A DNA stretch of 60,175 nt from Bacteroidaceae bacterium (GTDB taxonomy: Bacteria > Bacteroidota > Bacteroidia > Bacteroidales > Bacteroidaceae), in the NCBI GenBank assembly GCA_017940605.1, contig JAGAYF010000058.1, forward strand, positions 1 to 60,175, read 5' to 3'. The position numbers and the translations under genes were made by a program. Every line of letters begins with the position of its first letter. Within the stretch, counting starts at the first letter, position 1. Positions 43,803-53,127 of the stretch are shown piece by piece. A model generated the notes under the pieces. The model was given only the letters and a program-made list of their open reading frames with translations. It was not told where the DNA came from and ran no database searches.

Positions 43803-45668
43803 TCACAGTTTTATCTTGTATTTCCGGTTGCCAATCTTGAGGATGTACACGCCGGTGGGAGCGTTGATCTCCATCTTGCTGCCGGTGGCAACGGCGTTGT
43901 GTACCGTCGTGCCGTCCATGCGGGCCAGCAGGACGGCTGTGCCTGCCTGCAGGTGGTCAATGCTGAGCCTGCCGCGTCCTGCCGTCACTTGCGGATTGCC
44001 GTCAGGCGTACCCTGGATGCCGCTCACCGCGGCGAAGTAGATGGAGAGCGTCTGGGCTTCACGGATGTCGCGTATGACGTAGCTGCCGTCTTGCAGCTCG
44101 TCTTTTATCTCAACGTTGTTGAGCAGGCAGCTGCGGACGGCGTAGCCCTCGTTCAGGTCAATCCTGAACGGAACATCGTCGCCATAGCCTACGGTGAAGT
44201 TGATGGCCCTCCTGACCAGCGCGGTGTCCATGATGTAGAGCGTGCCGCCGGCGCGTGTCGATACGCGCAGGTTGAATGTCTTCCGCTGGAAGACAATGTG
44301 CAGGTTGAGGTTGCTCGAAACGGGCGATATGGTGTATTCCCCCTGGGCATTGATGTCGTTGGTGATGTCGTTGCCGTTCAGGATGACGCTCCCGATTTCG
44401 TATCCCTCATCGGGTTTGATTGAGATGGTGACGTCCTTGCCGCATTCCACCTTTGTGCTTCCGCTTTCGGAGTGTACGCTATAGTCGCCCACGCTGGCCT
44501 GGCCCTTTCCCTCGATATTGATGTTTACGCTGCCGTCTATCGTCTCAAACGGCGTGGATGTGCCCTTGTTCATGTAGAGGATGGGGTAAGAGGTCGCGTT
44601 GGCGCTGACGGTGACCTTGTTGGCCGTGTTTTGCTGGGTGGCGTAGCCGCTTTTCAGCAGGTCAATGTAGTATGTGCCGGGCTCCAGGTCGTAGAAGACG
44701 AAGACACCGTTGTAGTTGTTGTCGACGGTGTACATTCCCATGGGCTCGCCCTTGGCGTTGCGCAGGCGCACCGTAGTTCCGTTCAGGGGAAGGTAGGCAT
44801 CGTGCGTGCCCGATTTGTAGGTGTACAGGGAATAGCCGTCCATGGTCTGGCTCTTGTCCTTCACCACCCCCATAATGTACCCCTTTGTGTCGGTGGCCGT
44901 GCCGAAATACTTGGTGATGCCGCGGAAATAGCGCAGGCCCTCCTGGTGGCAGTAGTCCTTGTTGAGCGCACGGTGGCGTGCCGGCTGGTATGTGTGGAAA
45001 TAGCCTTCGACCAGGAAGCCCGGCGTGCCGTGTTTCAGTACGCCCAGGTAGCCCGTGTAGCCCAGTGACGAGGTGGAACTGCTGTGGTAGAAGTCTATGT
45101 CGCCGCGTATGTTGGTGGAATTGGTGTAGGCACTCTGATGCTCGAATCCGGCCTTCATGTACTCTACGTGGTAGGGCCATATGGTGCTGGCCATTGCCTT
45201 GCTGCCTGCCGCGCTTTCGGCTGCGTCAGTTCCACGGTAGAGGAACAGGGGATAGTTGGTCATTGAACCGTCGGTGTGTGCGTTGGAGTGCACTGAAATG
45301 AACATGTCTCCGCCCCACGCTTCCACTTCTGCGCTGATTTCCGACAGGGAACGGTTGTACTTGGTCGCATTCGCCCCGCTGGCGGTGTATGGGTAAGGTC
45401 CGTTGGCGTATCGGGACATTTTGATGGTGTAGCCGGCCTTTTGCAGGCGGCGCGCCAGTTCCATGCATTTCCACAGGTTGGTGTTGCTTTCGTAGAAGCC
45501 GCATGTGTCGGGCCTTCCCGTGGAGCTCAGCGCCGGATAGGGGATGGTGGCGCAGGGACGGTCGTTGGGGCCCCAGCTTCCATGGCCGGCGTTGATGTAT
45601 ATCTTCTTTTGCGCTGTCGCACTGAGGCAGAGCAGCGTGATGAGCAGGGAGAATATTGTCTTTTTCAT
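43803..45668 (-). CDS. Secreted N-acetylmuramoyl-L-alanine amidase with C-terminal sorting tail
   Basis: Signal peptide ends near residue 19. The Amidase_3 domain (residues about 22-260) has zinc ligands H29 (NAGHGS), E60 (FYESNTN) and H127 (SVHSNAH), and a catalytic-type Glu at 221 (LVEGYFHT). A carboxypeptidase-regulatory-like domain (about 270-360) and beta-rich repeats follow. The last residues, TGVYILKIGNRKYKIKL, resemble a type IX secretion sorting tail. 621 residues. It cleaves the bond between MurNAc and L-Ala; the target, own wall or foreign, is open. It is 13 bp after the propeller gene. Confidence 0.9.
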   Translation of the reverse strand: MKKTIFSLLITLLCLSATAQKKIYINAGHGSWGPNDRPCATIPYPALSSTGRPDTCGFYESNTNLWKCMELARRLQKAGYTIKMSRYANGPYPYTASGANATKYNRSLSEISAEVEAWGGDMFISVHSNAHTDGSMTNYPLFLYRGTDAAESAAGSKAMASTIWPYHVEYMKAGFEHQSAYTNSTNIRGDIDFYHSSSTSSLGYTGYLGVLKHGTPGFLVEGYFHTYQPARHRALNKDYCHQEGLRYFRGITKYFGTATDTKGYIMGVVKDKSQTMDGYSLYTYKSGTHDAYLPLNGTTVRLRNAKGEPMGMYTVDNNYNGVFVFYDLEPGTYYIDLLKSGYATQQNTANKVTVSANATSYPILYMNKGTSTPFETIDGSVNINIEGKGQASVGDYSVHSESGSTKVECGKDVTISIKPDEGYEIGSVILNGNDITNDINAQGEYTISPVSSNLNLHIVFQRKTFNLRVSTRAGGTLYIMDTALVRRAINFTVGYGDDVPFRIDLNEGYAVRSCLLNNVEIKDELQDGSYVIRDIREAQTLSIYFAAVSGIQGTPDGNPQVTAGRGRLSIDHLQAGTAVLLARMDGTTVHNAVATGSKMEINAPTGVYILKIGNRKYKIKL

Positions 45669-45681
45669 GTGTGGTGGTCTC

Positions 45682-46620
45682 TTATTTGGTTAAATGTATG
45701 AGGTACAGTTGGCCGCCGCTGGTGCTGCACGCCACGATTCCTGCCTTGGGGGCGCATTGCGGATACATGGTCAGGCTGGCGGGGTCGGTCAGGCGTTGTC
45801 GCTGCCCGTCCAACGTGTATGCCACGATGCATGAACTGATAAGTTGCTCTCCGTCGTCCTTGTCGTCCATCCCAATGACGGTATTGTCGTCATACCATTG
45901 TGGGGCTTTGCATTCGTAGGCGATGAAGTGCCTGTCCTGGCCGTCCAGGTTGCACACGTATGCGCCTTCGCCGCTGACAAAGTAGAGTATTTTTGTTCCG
46001 TCGGGCGAGAGTGACGGCCAAATGTAGCTTTCATCCGTCCCGTTGGGGGAAAGTTGCCTAGCTTTCCCGTTCTGGGCAATCATGAGTTGGAGATTGTCCA
46101 GGTAAACGACGGGCGTGTGTTCCTGAGTACTGCTGTTGATGCGTGTAACCTTGAGCGTGGAGGTTTTGGGGGCTTCCGTGGTGTTGCTTGTCAGGCAGAA
46201 GGGTACGCTTTTCTTGTCAAAACCATAGATGGGCATCTTTCGCATGGGACTTTGCAGGGTTTCCTGCTGCTTTCCGTCGGCCGAAACGGCCTTTATCCCC
46301 GTCATCCTCTCTCGTTGCTCGTTGAAAGTGGTGTTTCTGAAGACGATTTTATTTCCGTCCCCTGAAATGACGGGTTGGAATCCTGCGCCTGCGTGGTCTG
46401 TCAGCGTCGTTATTTTTTTTGAGGCGATGTCAATGCGTTGCAATCCCTTGTTGGTTTGCGTTGTCGTGACAAGGAAATCGCCAGTGGGGCTGATGGCGGC
46501 TACTTTGCAGTCTGGGTTGCCTGCAATGTCTAATCTTTCAAGTTGGACGTTCTTGAAAATCTGCCCGTTCCCATGAATGGCAGTCAGGAATGCTGATAGA
46601 AAAATAATTCTCCGTATCAT
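45682..46620 (-). CDS. TolB-like beta-propeller protein (PD40 repeats)
   Basis: A 312-residue exported protein (signal peptide to about residue 20, HGNGQ). Repeats with the PD40-type pattern are visible (ISPTGDFLVTTT, ISGDGNKIVF, LSPDGTKILYFV), indicating a six- or seven-bladed propeller. No enzyme motif is seen. Such proteins bind ligands or partner proteins in the periplasm. It lies between the GH3 gene and the amidase gene in one transcription unit. Confidence 0.82.
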   Translation of the reverse strand: MIRRIIFLSAFLTAIHGNGQIFKNVQLERLDIAGNPDCKVAAISPTGDFLVTTTQTNKGLQRIDIASKKITTLTDHAGAGFQPVISGDGNKIVFRNTTFNEQRERMTGIKAVSADGKQQETLQSPMRKMPIYGFDKKSVPFCLTSNTTEAPKTSTLKVTRINSSTQEHTPVVYLDNLQLMIAQNGKARQLSPNGTDESYIWPSLSPDGTKILYFVSGEGAYVCNLDGQDRHFIAYECKAPQWYDDNTVIGMDDKDDGEQLISSCIVAYTLDGQRQRLTDPASLTMYPQCAPKAGIVACSTSGGQLYLIHLTK

Positions 46621-46699
46621 GATGGACTTTTTTGAGCGTAATTGTTTCTATTTTTGTTTGAATATCGGTTGCTTTCTCGTTTTATATTTCTTGTGCATG

Positions 46700-48904
46700 T
46701 CAGTCAACGACGTTAACTTGGATGCTCTTGCCGCATGCACTGATGGTATATTCGCCAGGATGGAGGAACTTGTGGCCCACCTTGTCTACGAATCCCAAGT
46801 CCCTCAGTGGGTCAACAGTCCATTGGTAGGTAATGGTTTCTCCTTTCTGGATTTCTTTTTTCTCAAAGAATTTCAGTTCTTTCATCGGACGTGCAATGTG
46901 GCTGCTCCTTGCGGCAATGTACCAATGCACAGTTTCTTTCCCATTGCACTTGCCTGTGTTTGTTATGCTGATTTCCACCTTAAATGGCTGCCCTCTCTTT
47001 ACGGTTGTTGTGCTGGTCTTGATGTCGCTGGCCGCAAATTGGGTGTAGCTCAGGCCGTATCCAAACTCGTAAAGCGGCGTACTGGGTATGTCTTGGTAGC
47101 GCCCGTTCCATCCTCCGCCGTTGCGGGCCGGCCATCTTCTGTTATAATAGATGGGCACTTGTCCCACGGAACGCGGAAAGGTGACATCCAGTTTCCCGCT
47201 GGGGCATACTGCGCCGCTCAGGACGTGCGCACAGGCATTTCCGCCTTCTATTCCGGGTTGCCATATTTCAAGGATGGCATCGGCCTGTGACTCTACGTTG
47301 GTAAGTGCGAGCGGACGGCCGTTGCTCAGGATGAGCACGACGGGCTTGCCGGTACGTTTCACGGCTTTCAGCAGTTGTACCTGAACGACAGGCAGTTGTA
47401 TGTCGGAGCGGCTGGCACTTTCGCCTGCCCATTTGCGGTTTTCGCCCAAGACGACGACGGCGATGTCGCTTTTCTTGACGGCCTCTATTGCTTCGGCAAA
47501 ACCCGAAGTGTCGGCCTTTTCAATGTCGCACCCTTTTGCATGGATGAGATGTTCCGCCCCGAACTCCTTTTTCATGCCTTGGAACACACTGACGACGTCT
47601 TCGGCCAGGCCATGGCCCTTCCATTGTCCCAGCAAATCATCCTGGTCGTCGGCCAGCGGGCCTACAACGGCCACTTTCTTCCCCTTCTGCAGCGGAAGCA
47701 ATTGGTTTTCGTTCTTCAGCAATACGAAAGATTCCTCGGCCAGTTGACGAATCAGTTCCAGGTCTTCCTTATGCTTGAAACGCTTGGATTCGGGTATGTC
47801 CTTAGTCATGGGGTTTTCAAACAGTCCCAGTTCAAATTTGAGTTTCAATACCTTCCTTACGGCATTGTCTATGGTATAGGTGTCCAGTTTCCCCTCCTGC
47901 ACCAGCGGTTCCAGGTTTTCGGGGAAGCAGTTGTCTCCCATGTTCATGTCCACCCCGTTGGTGATGGCCAGAAAGGAAGCCTCTTTGCGGTCCAGTGCCA
48001 CCCTTTGGTCCACCAATTGCTTTACGCTGGCCCAGTCGCTGACTACCAGCCCATTGAATCCCCATTGATTTCTCAGTATCTCCTTTAGCGTGTACGGGTT
48101 GGCACTGGTTGCTATGCCACTCATGCAGTTGAAGGCACTCATTACCGTCTTTGCGCCTGCCTTAACGCCTGCTTCGTATGGAGGAATGTAGGTGTCCCAC
48201 AGGGTTTGGTCCGATATTTCCGTATATACGTAGTCTCGTCCTGCCTCGCTCGCTCCGTAGCCAATGAAGTGCTTCAGGCAGGCCGCTACATTGTGTGGGT
48301 TGCTGATGGTGTCGCCTTGGAATCCTTTTACTGCGGCTACGCAGAAACGGCTGTTGGCATAGGTGTCCTCACCGTAGCATTCCATGATGCGTCCCCAGCG
48401 TGGGTCGCGACTTACGTCAATCATGGGGGCAAAAGTCCACTCCACGCCGCTCATGCGAGCCTCCTTGGCGGCAATGGCACAGGCTTTCTGGTATAGTTCC
48501 GTGTTCCATGAGCAGCCCACTCCCAGCGGCACGCTGTATATGCTGCGAAAACCGTGAATGACATCATAGCCGAACAGCGCAGGTATGCCCAACCGCGTCT
48601 TCAGTGCCGCTTCCTGCACCTGGTTTCTCACCTTGCAGTCGCTGTTGCTGTATATGAACGAACCCATCAGGGGGTCTATTCCCTTCATGGCTTCCAACTG
48701 GTTCTGTGGTTGGTCGTTGTTGCCGGCGCGCAACTGTGTTATCTGCATGACTTTCTCATGCAGCGTCATGCGGCTGAGCAAGTCCTCCACGCGTTCGTCT
48801 ATGGTTCTGCGTGCGTCCTGATAGGGGTACAATTCCTTCTGTTTGGCATAGCTTTGCATTCCGCAGATGAGTATGGACAATGATAAAATAATGGTCTTTT
48901 TCAT
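46700..48904 (-). CDS. Glycoside hydrolase family 3 beta-glucosidase-type enzyme
   Basis: A 734-residue exported enzyme (signal peptide MKKTIILSLSILICGMQSYA). The TIM-barrel domain includes FGYDVIHGFRSIYSVPLG and the nucleophile motif GLVVSDWASV (Asp near residue 291). The alpha/beta sandwich domain and a fibronectin III-like C-terminal domain follow, as in BglX. Likely substrates are beta-glucosides, but GH3 also includes xylosidases; specificity cannot be read. It is first in the operon, with a promoter at 48941. Confidence 0.94.
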   Translation of the reverse strand: MKKTIILSLSILICGMQSYAKQKELYPYQDARRTIDERVEDLLSRMTLHEKVMQITQLRAGNNDQPQNQLEAMKGIDPLMGSFIYSNSDCKVRNQVQEAALKTRLGIPALFGYDVIHGFRSIYSVPLGVGCSWNTELYQKACAIAAKEARMSGVEWTFAPMIDVSRDPRWGRIMECYGEDTYANSRFCVAAVKGFQGDTISNPHNVAACLKHFIGYGASEAGRDYVYTEISDQTLWDTYIPPYEAGVKAGAKTVMSAFNCMSGIATSANPYTLKEILRNQWGFNGLVVSDWASVKQLVDQRVALDRKEASFLAITNGVDMNMGDNCFPENLEPLVQEGKLDTYTIDNAVRKVLKLKFELGLFENPMTKDIPESKRFKHKEDLELIRQLAEESFVLLKNENQLLPLQKGKKVAVVGPLADDQDDLLGQWKGHGLAEDVVSVFQGMKKEFGAEHLIHAKGCDIEKADTSGFAEAIEAVKKSDIAVVVLGENRKWAGESASRSDIQLPVVQVQLLKAVKRTGKPVVLILSNGRPLALTNVESQADAILEIWQPGIEGGNACAHVLSGAVCPSGKLDVTFPRSVGQVPIYYNRRWPARNGGGWNGRYQDIPSTPLYEFGYGLSYTQFAASDIKTSTTTVKRGQPFKVEISITNTGKCNGKETVHWYIAARSSHIARPMKELKFFEKKEIQKGETITYQWTVDPLRDLGFVDKVGHKFLHPGEYTISACGKSIQVNVVD

Positions 48905-48940
48905 TCTTGTTACGTTTTGGTAAGTGATATTTCCAGCGAT

Positions 48941-48948
48941 ACAAAGTT
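48941..48948 (-). promoter_or_regulatory. -7 box of the GH3 operon
   Basis: Minus strand TAACTTTG followed by TATC, 36 bp upstream of the ATG. This is the only box in the window not followed by C. Confidence 0.6.
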
Positions 48949-49064
48949 AGTGTTTTTCATTGAAACAAATCATGAAGGGCGAAAAAAACGCATGGGCAGT
49001 AAAGGACTGTCTGGGTAAGTGGGGCATCCTTGCCTTTGTCCTTATGTGTCGCTTTGTTGAAACA

Positions 49065-49101
49065 AAAAGAGTGAGGCTGCATGTCACGACCTCACTCTTT
49101 T
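49065..49101 (-). terminator. Terminator of rplS
   Basis: Stem AAAAGAGTGAGG (49065-49076) with CCTCACTCTTTT (49090-49101), perfect 12 bp, followed on the minus strand by TTTTGTTTC. It lies 24 bp after the rplS stop. Confidence 0.9.
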
Positions 49102-49125
49102 GCTATGTTAACGAAACGTTCAGTT

Positions 49126-49494
49126 TCAATCTTCTTTCTTGATGAACCTCTTTTCCTTGATGCGAGCCTTCTTACCCGTCAGGGCGCGCAGGTAATACAG
49201 CTTGGCACGACGTACTTTACCATATTTGTCAATGGTAATGTTGTCAATGTTGGGAGAATTCAGGGGGAAGATACGCTCTACGCCTACCGTTCCGCTCATT
49301 TTGCGTACGGTGAAACGCTTGTTCTCGCCATGGCCTGCAATTTTGATGACTACGCCACGGAAAAGCTGGATACGTTCCTTGTTTCCTTCAATGATTTTGT
49401 AAGCTACGGTTATGGTATCACCGCTTTTGAATGCAGGATAATCCTTTTTCTCGGTAGCAAATGCCTGTTCGGCAATCTTTATCAAGTCTTCCAT
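49126..49494 (-). CDS. rplS: 50S ribosomal protein L19
   Basis: A 122-residue large-subunit protein located at the subunit interface. Conserved motifs are [41 protein letters not shown] and [12 protein letters not shown]. Length is slightly over the roughly 115 of E. coli, with a lysine-rich C-terminus. It is transcribed alone from a promoter at 49582. Confidence 0.98.
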   Translation of the reverse strand: MEDLIKIAEQAFATEKKDYPAFKSGDTITVAYKIIEGNKERIQLFRGVVIKIAGHGENKRFTVRKMSGTVGVERIFPLNSPNIDNITIDKYGKVRRAKLYYLRALTGKKARIKEKRFIKKED

Positions 49495-49581
49495 TTTTTA
49501 ATTGGGACAATTTAATTAAATAATACGTGCAACATAACAGGGAACACTACTCATCCTGCCAGCGATTACACAAAAACGGTG

Positions 49582-49589
49582 CAAAATTA
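49582..49589 (-). promoter_or_regulatory. -7 box of rplS
   Basis: Minus strand TAATTTTG followed by CACC, 87 bp upstream of the ATG. Confidence 0.65.
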
Positions 49590-49718
49590 CAAAAAAGATT
49601 CATACCGACCAAATTTTTGAAAAATAAAAACTTCTCACGGCAGGGCGAAACAAGAACACGTCAACGGCCGTTGGCATGACATAGTAGGAGTAAGTTGAAA
49701 ATTAGAGGGAGTAATTTT

Positions 49719-49760
49719 AAAAAACTCGGGGAGTTTTTTAAAAAAGTCCCCGAGTTTTTT
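49719..49760 (-). terminator. Terminator of the yraN-birA-MATE operon
   Basis: A perfect 14-bp stem, AAAAAACTCGGGGA (49719-49732) with TCCCCGAGTTTTTT (49747-49760). T-runs on both strands make it usable in both directions. It is 67 bp downstream of the MATE gene stop. Confidence 0.88.
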
Positions 49761-49827
49761 TACGCAAGAATAACTGATAGATATAATATGGGTATCAATT
49801 GATAATAGATACGGGATTTTTTGAGGC

Positions 49828-51162
49828 TTATGTAGGCCTTTTGTCGGCCATACTGCGGTGCATGTGCCTATATTGGAGTGTCTGGGTCACGCTGCGCACG
49901 GCCAAATACAGGATGAAGGACATCCATAGTCCGTGGTTGTGCAGATAGTGGGAGGTACAGAACCAGCTGATGAAGAAAACCATAGTGGCAATGAACATGG
50001 AAACCAGCATACTGCGTGTGGCAGTCAGGCCAATGAAAATGCCGTCCCACAGGAATGCCGCAAAACTGACTATGGGGATGGCCAACACCCATGGAAAATA
50101 TTGTTGCGAGGTCATCAGTACATTCTGTTCGTCGGTGAGCAAGGTCAGAAACGGATATCCCACGACCGCATAGGCAGCTGTGCACCCCATGGCCAGCCCC
50201 CATCCCCACAGGATGAGCAGCCTGACGCTCTTGTCCAGGCGCAGGAGCTGTCGTGCTCCGCAGAACTTGCCGCTCAGGGCCTCGCCTGCATTGGCAAAAC
50301 CATCCATGATGTAGGAAAAGATGTAGAATAATTGCAGCAGCAGGGTGTTGGCGGCCAATGTGAGGTCGTCCTGGCGTGCGCTTGCCGCCGTAAAATAGGC
50401 GGTAACGGCGATGATGCATACGGTGCGCAGGAAAATGTCGCGGTTGATGCCCAGGAAATGGCGGATGGCCTTTAGGTCGGACAGGGTTTTCCACTTGGTC
50501 CATCCACTGTGCTGGGGATAGGTCCTCCTTTTCAGTACGGCGGACATGGCCATCCCTGTGTATTGGGCAATGACAGTGCCCAGTGCCACACCTGCCACAT
50601 TCCAATGGAGGCAGAACACAAAGAAGATACTGACGGGAATGTTGACAATATTCTGAACGATGGCGACCTGCATGGGAATGCGCGTGTTCTGCATGCCGAT
50701 GAACCAGCCCGTATAGGTTTTCGTCAGCATGACGGCGGGTGCGCCCCATATGGCGATGTGGAAATAGGTGCGTGCCCAATGTTCCACCTCTGCCGAGGCA
50801 TCCAGCAGGCGGAAGGCGGCCCAGGCAATGGGGCTTTGCAACAGAAGCAGCGTGGCCGAAATGGCCAGGGCCATCATGGCGGAGCGAAGAAAATGGATTC
50901 TGATGCTTTCCGGTGCGTGCTGACCCAATGCCTGCGAGGTGAGGCCGCTGGTGGCGGCGCGCAGGAATCCGAACAGCCAGTAGATGATGCTGAAGATAAG
51001 GCTGCCCACGGCGATAGCCCCTATGTAGGAGGCCTTGCCCAGATGTCCGACGATGGCAGTGTCGATAATGCCCAGCAGGGGAACGGTGACGTTGCTGACA
51101 ATGGCGGGAAGGGCAATCCTTAGGATGGAGGCGTGAAGGCTTTTTGCTCTAATGTGCATCAT
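49828..51162 (-). CDS. MATE family efflux transporter (DinF-like)
   Basis: A polytopic protein of about 444 residues with 12 hydrophobic segments. ILRIALPAIVSNVTVPLLGIIDTAIVGHLG at the start matches the DinF branch of the MATE family; I give it in positions: residues 10-39. These proteins export cationic compounds using a Na+ or H+ gradient. The ATG at 51162 is followed directly by a second (51159). It overlaps the birA end by 14 bp. Confidence 0.92.
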   Translation of the reverse strand: MMHIRAKSLHASILRIALPAIVSNVTVPLLGIIDTAIVGHLGKASYIGAIAVGSLIFSIIYWLFGFLRAATSGLTSQALGQHAPESIRIHFLRSAMMALAISATLLLLQSPIAWAAFRLLDASAEVEHWARTYFHIAIWGAPAVMLTKTYTGWFIGMQNTRIPMQVAIVQNIVNIPVSIFFVFCLHWNVAGVALGTVIAQYTGMAMSAVLKRRTYPQHSGWTKWKTLSDLKAIRHFLGINRDIFLRTVCIIAVTAYFTAASARQDDLTLAANTLLLQLFYIFSYIMDGFANAGEALSGKFCGARQLLRLDKSVRLLILWGWGLAMGCTAAYAVVGYPFLTLLTDEQNVLMTSQQYFPWVLAIPIVSFAAFLWDGIFIGLTATRSMLVSMFIATMVFFISWFCTSHYLHNHGLWMSFILYLAVRSVTQTLQYRHMHRSMADKRPT

Positions 51163-51946
51163 GGTGCGGCAGTATGAATTGGACTTCCTTGAAGTCATAG
51201 GAACGAACTCTCCCGTTTGTGTCCTTCAGGTGCAGTCGGCCGCCGTCTTCTATGGCCGTGATGCTTGCCAGGAAAGTTCCTTGCGCGTCGCAAAAGGGGT
51301 GCACGCCCTCCCTGCGGTAGAGAAGTTGCCAATAGCCTAGCCTGATGGAATCATGGTGGCCTTGTCGCAGGGAGTCCAATCCTTTCAAGATGAAATGAAG
51401 CAGGGTGGTGAGCAATTCAGTGCGTTCCCACGGCCTCCCAGTCACCTGACAGAGGCTGACAGGATTGGGGGCGTTGCTCAGAAAACGGGCTTGGTTGACA
51501 TTCAGTCCTATGCCGGCCAGGCTTCGGCTGATGCTTCCATGGTGTATTTGGTGCTCAATGAGGATGCCGCCCAATTTTTGTTCACGAAAATAGATGTCGT
51601 TGGGCCATTTCACCTGAAATACCCTGTGTGTGGCTTCCTGCAGGCCACGGCAAATGGATGTGGCGATGCATTGGGAGAGCAGGAATTGCTCATTGGGCAG
51701 TATGGGGGGGGAGGGAATGCCTATTGTAAACAAAAGGTTCTTCCCTGCTTCCGATTCCCAGTGGTTGCCCTTCTGTCCGCGCCCCGATGTCTGGTAGTCG
51801 GCCCATGCCAACCTTATCTTGCCGTCGTTGGGCTGTTGCCTGAGCCAGGAATTGGTCGATTCAGTCTCACTTAAGTGGGTACATTCAATGCCTGGGAAAT
51901 CGGAATCCATGGATGAGGGGTGATTCTTATTGGGAAATGGGTTCAT
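51149..51946 (-). CDS. birA: Biotin-[acetyl-CoA-carboxylase] ligase
   Basis: Attaches biotin to the carrier domain of acetyl-CoA carboxylase. The catalytic motif GRGQKGNHW (near residue 55) and KWPNDIYF are present. At 265 residues it lacks the N-terminal DNA-binding domain of E. coli BirA, so it is a ligase without repressor function. ATGA overlap with yraN indicates coupled translation. Confidence 0.94.
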   Translation of the reverse strand: MNPFPNKNHPSSMDSDFPGIECTHLSETESTNSWLRQQPNDGKIRLAWADYQTSGRGQKGNHWESEAGKNLLFTIGIPSPPILPNEQFLLSQCIATSICRGLQEATHRVFQVKWPNDIYFREQKLGGILIEHQIHHGSISRSLAGIGLNVNQARFLSNAPNPVSLCQVTGRPWERTELLTTLLHFILKGLDSLRQGHHDSIRLGYWQLLYRREGVHPFCDAQGTFLASITAIEDGGRLHLKDTNGRVRSYDFKEVQFILPHHDAH

Positions 51947-52311
51947 TTGTCATCGTTGGGATGGAAGACTTCGCGTATGTGCGTAATGTCGAAATGACCA
52001 TTTGAACCCACAACGGAAATAACATCGAAGCGAATGGCCATATCCAGGTGGTTCAGTTGGACATAGGTATTGGCAGCGCGCAGCAAGTGATGAATCTTTT
52101 CCGCATTGACGGCTTCCTCGGGCTCACCGTAGACGCGGCTTTGCCGTGTCTTTACCTCGACAAAGACCAAAAGACCGCGCTTTTCGGCGATAATGTCCAA
52201 GTCGCGGTGTCCTGCACGCCAATTTCGTTCACGGATATGGTAGCCATGCAGCACCAAGTAGCGTGCAGCGGCTTCCTCGCCCATGTGTCCTAAGTCGTTA
52301 TGTGCAGCCAT
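51943..52311 (-). CDS. YraN/UPF0102 family nuclease-like protein
   Basis: A 122-residue protein of the UPF0102 family, with a restriction-endonuclease-like core: GEEAAARYL, then the acidic motif RDLDIIAE and EVKTRQ forming a D-ExK active site. Its role is not known. Start at 52311 is preferred to 52332 because the longer version would begin inside the -7 box. First gene of an operon with birA and MATE. Confidence 0.92.
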   Translation of the reverse strand: MAAHNDLGHMGEEAAARYLVLHGYHIRERNWRAGHRDLDIIAEKRGLLVFVEVKTRQSRVYGEPEEAVNAEKIHHLLRAANTYVQLNHLDMAIRFDVISVVGSNGHFDITHIREVFHPNDDK

Positions 52312-52329
52312 GTCCTCAAAATGTGTGTG

Positions 52330-52337
52330 CAAAGTTA
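52330..52337 (-). promoter_or_regulatory. -7 box of the yraN operon
   Basis: Minus strand TAACTTTG followed by CACA. It overlaps an in-frame upstream ATG of yraN (52332), so that start cannot be in the mRNA; this fixes the start at 52311. Confidence 0.7.
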
Positions 52338-52528
52338 CAGAAAAGGTGGAACAAGAGACGTTTTTTTGTAAGATAACACAAAATGAAACTAAGATATAGT
52401 CAAAATGGGTTTGGGCGGATGGACTTGGGAAAGGAAAAGTGGGCGAATAGGGTATGAATGTGGGAAATCTGACTGGGGTTAAATGATTTTCAGGCAGGCA
52501 AGACCAGGGATATGAAGGAGAAAAACCT

Positions 52529-52536
52529 TATTTTTG
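52529..52536 (+). promoter_or_regulatory. -7 box of tadA
   Basis: TATTTTTG followed by C, 23 bp upstream of the tadA ATG. Confidence 0.65.
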
Positions 52537-52559
52537 CAACGTAAATAACAAGTTGTGCT

Positions 52560-52994
52560 ATGTATGATGATGCGTATTTTATGAAAAAAGCGTTGGAGGA
52601 AGCGCAAACAGCCTTTGAAGAGGATGAAGTTCCTGTGGGAGCTGTCATCGTATGCAAAGATAGGGTGTTGGCGCGTGCCCACAACATGACAGAACGCTTG
52701 ACGGATGTCACCGCCCATGCCGAAATGCAGGCATTGACGGCTGCTGCGTACAGTTTGGGCGGAAAATATCTGACGGAGTGCACGTTATATGTAACTCTGG
52801 AGCCTTGCCCCATGTGCGCCGGTGCTATTGGTTGGGCGCAAGTGGGACGTGTGGTGTTCGGGGCAAAAGATCCGAAGCATGGTTACCAAACATTTGCCCC
52901 CCAAGTGCTGCATCCCAAGACACAGGTGACTTCGGGTGTTATGGAGGATGAGGCTTCGGATTTGCTGAAGAAGTTCTTCAAGAAAAGAAGATAG
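52560..52994 (+). CDS. tadA: tRNA-specific adenosine deaminase TadA
   Basis: Converts A34 to inosine in tRNA-Arg(ACG). The zinc deaminase motifs HAEMQAL (near residue 53) and PCPMCAGAI (near residue 82) are intact. 144 residues is slightly short but complete. FMKKALEEAQTAFEEDEVPVGAV is the usual N-terminal segment (residues 7-29). It converges on rpsP and shares its terminator. Confidence 0.95.
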   Translation: MYDDAYFMKKALEEAQTAFEEDEVPVGAVIVCKDRVLARAHNMTERLTDVTAHAEMQALTAAAYSLGGKYLTECTLYVTLEPCPMCAGAIGWAQVGRVVFGAKDPKHGYQTFAPQVLHPKTQVTSGVMEDEASDLLKKFFKKRR

Positions 52995-53068
52995 GTTGTT
53001 TGAATACAGAAAAAGGAGTGCAAGAACGGGAACAAGTAAAAAGAAAAGTAGTTGTTCCATTCATAAAA

Positions 53069-53106
53069 AAGCAATGCGGTTCTGGAAAACCAGAACCGCA
53101 TTGCTT
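53069..53106. terminator. Bidirectional terminator between tadA and rpsP
   Basis: A perfect 17-bp stem, AAGCAATGCGGTTCTGG (53069-53085) with CCAGAACCGCATTGCTT (53090-53106), loop AAAA. An A-run precedes it on the + strand, giving a U-tract for the rpsP transcript. Confidence 0.92.
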
Positions 53107-53127
53107 ATGTTGAAATTTTGATGAAAA

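Larger units (their letters stand above)
49495..49827. other. 333-bp intergenic region upstream of rplS
   Basis: Contains the rplS promoter (49582-49589) with about 80 bases of leader, and the terminator of the yraN-birA-MATE operon (49719-49760). No gene or other structure is supported. Confidence 0.7.

Noticed and set aside
48960-49142. 60-codon open frame on + between the GH3 gene and rplS
   Set aside because: It crosses the rplS terminator, has no promoter box and no recognisable features.
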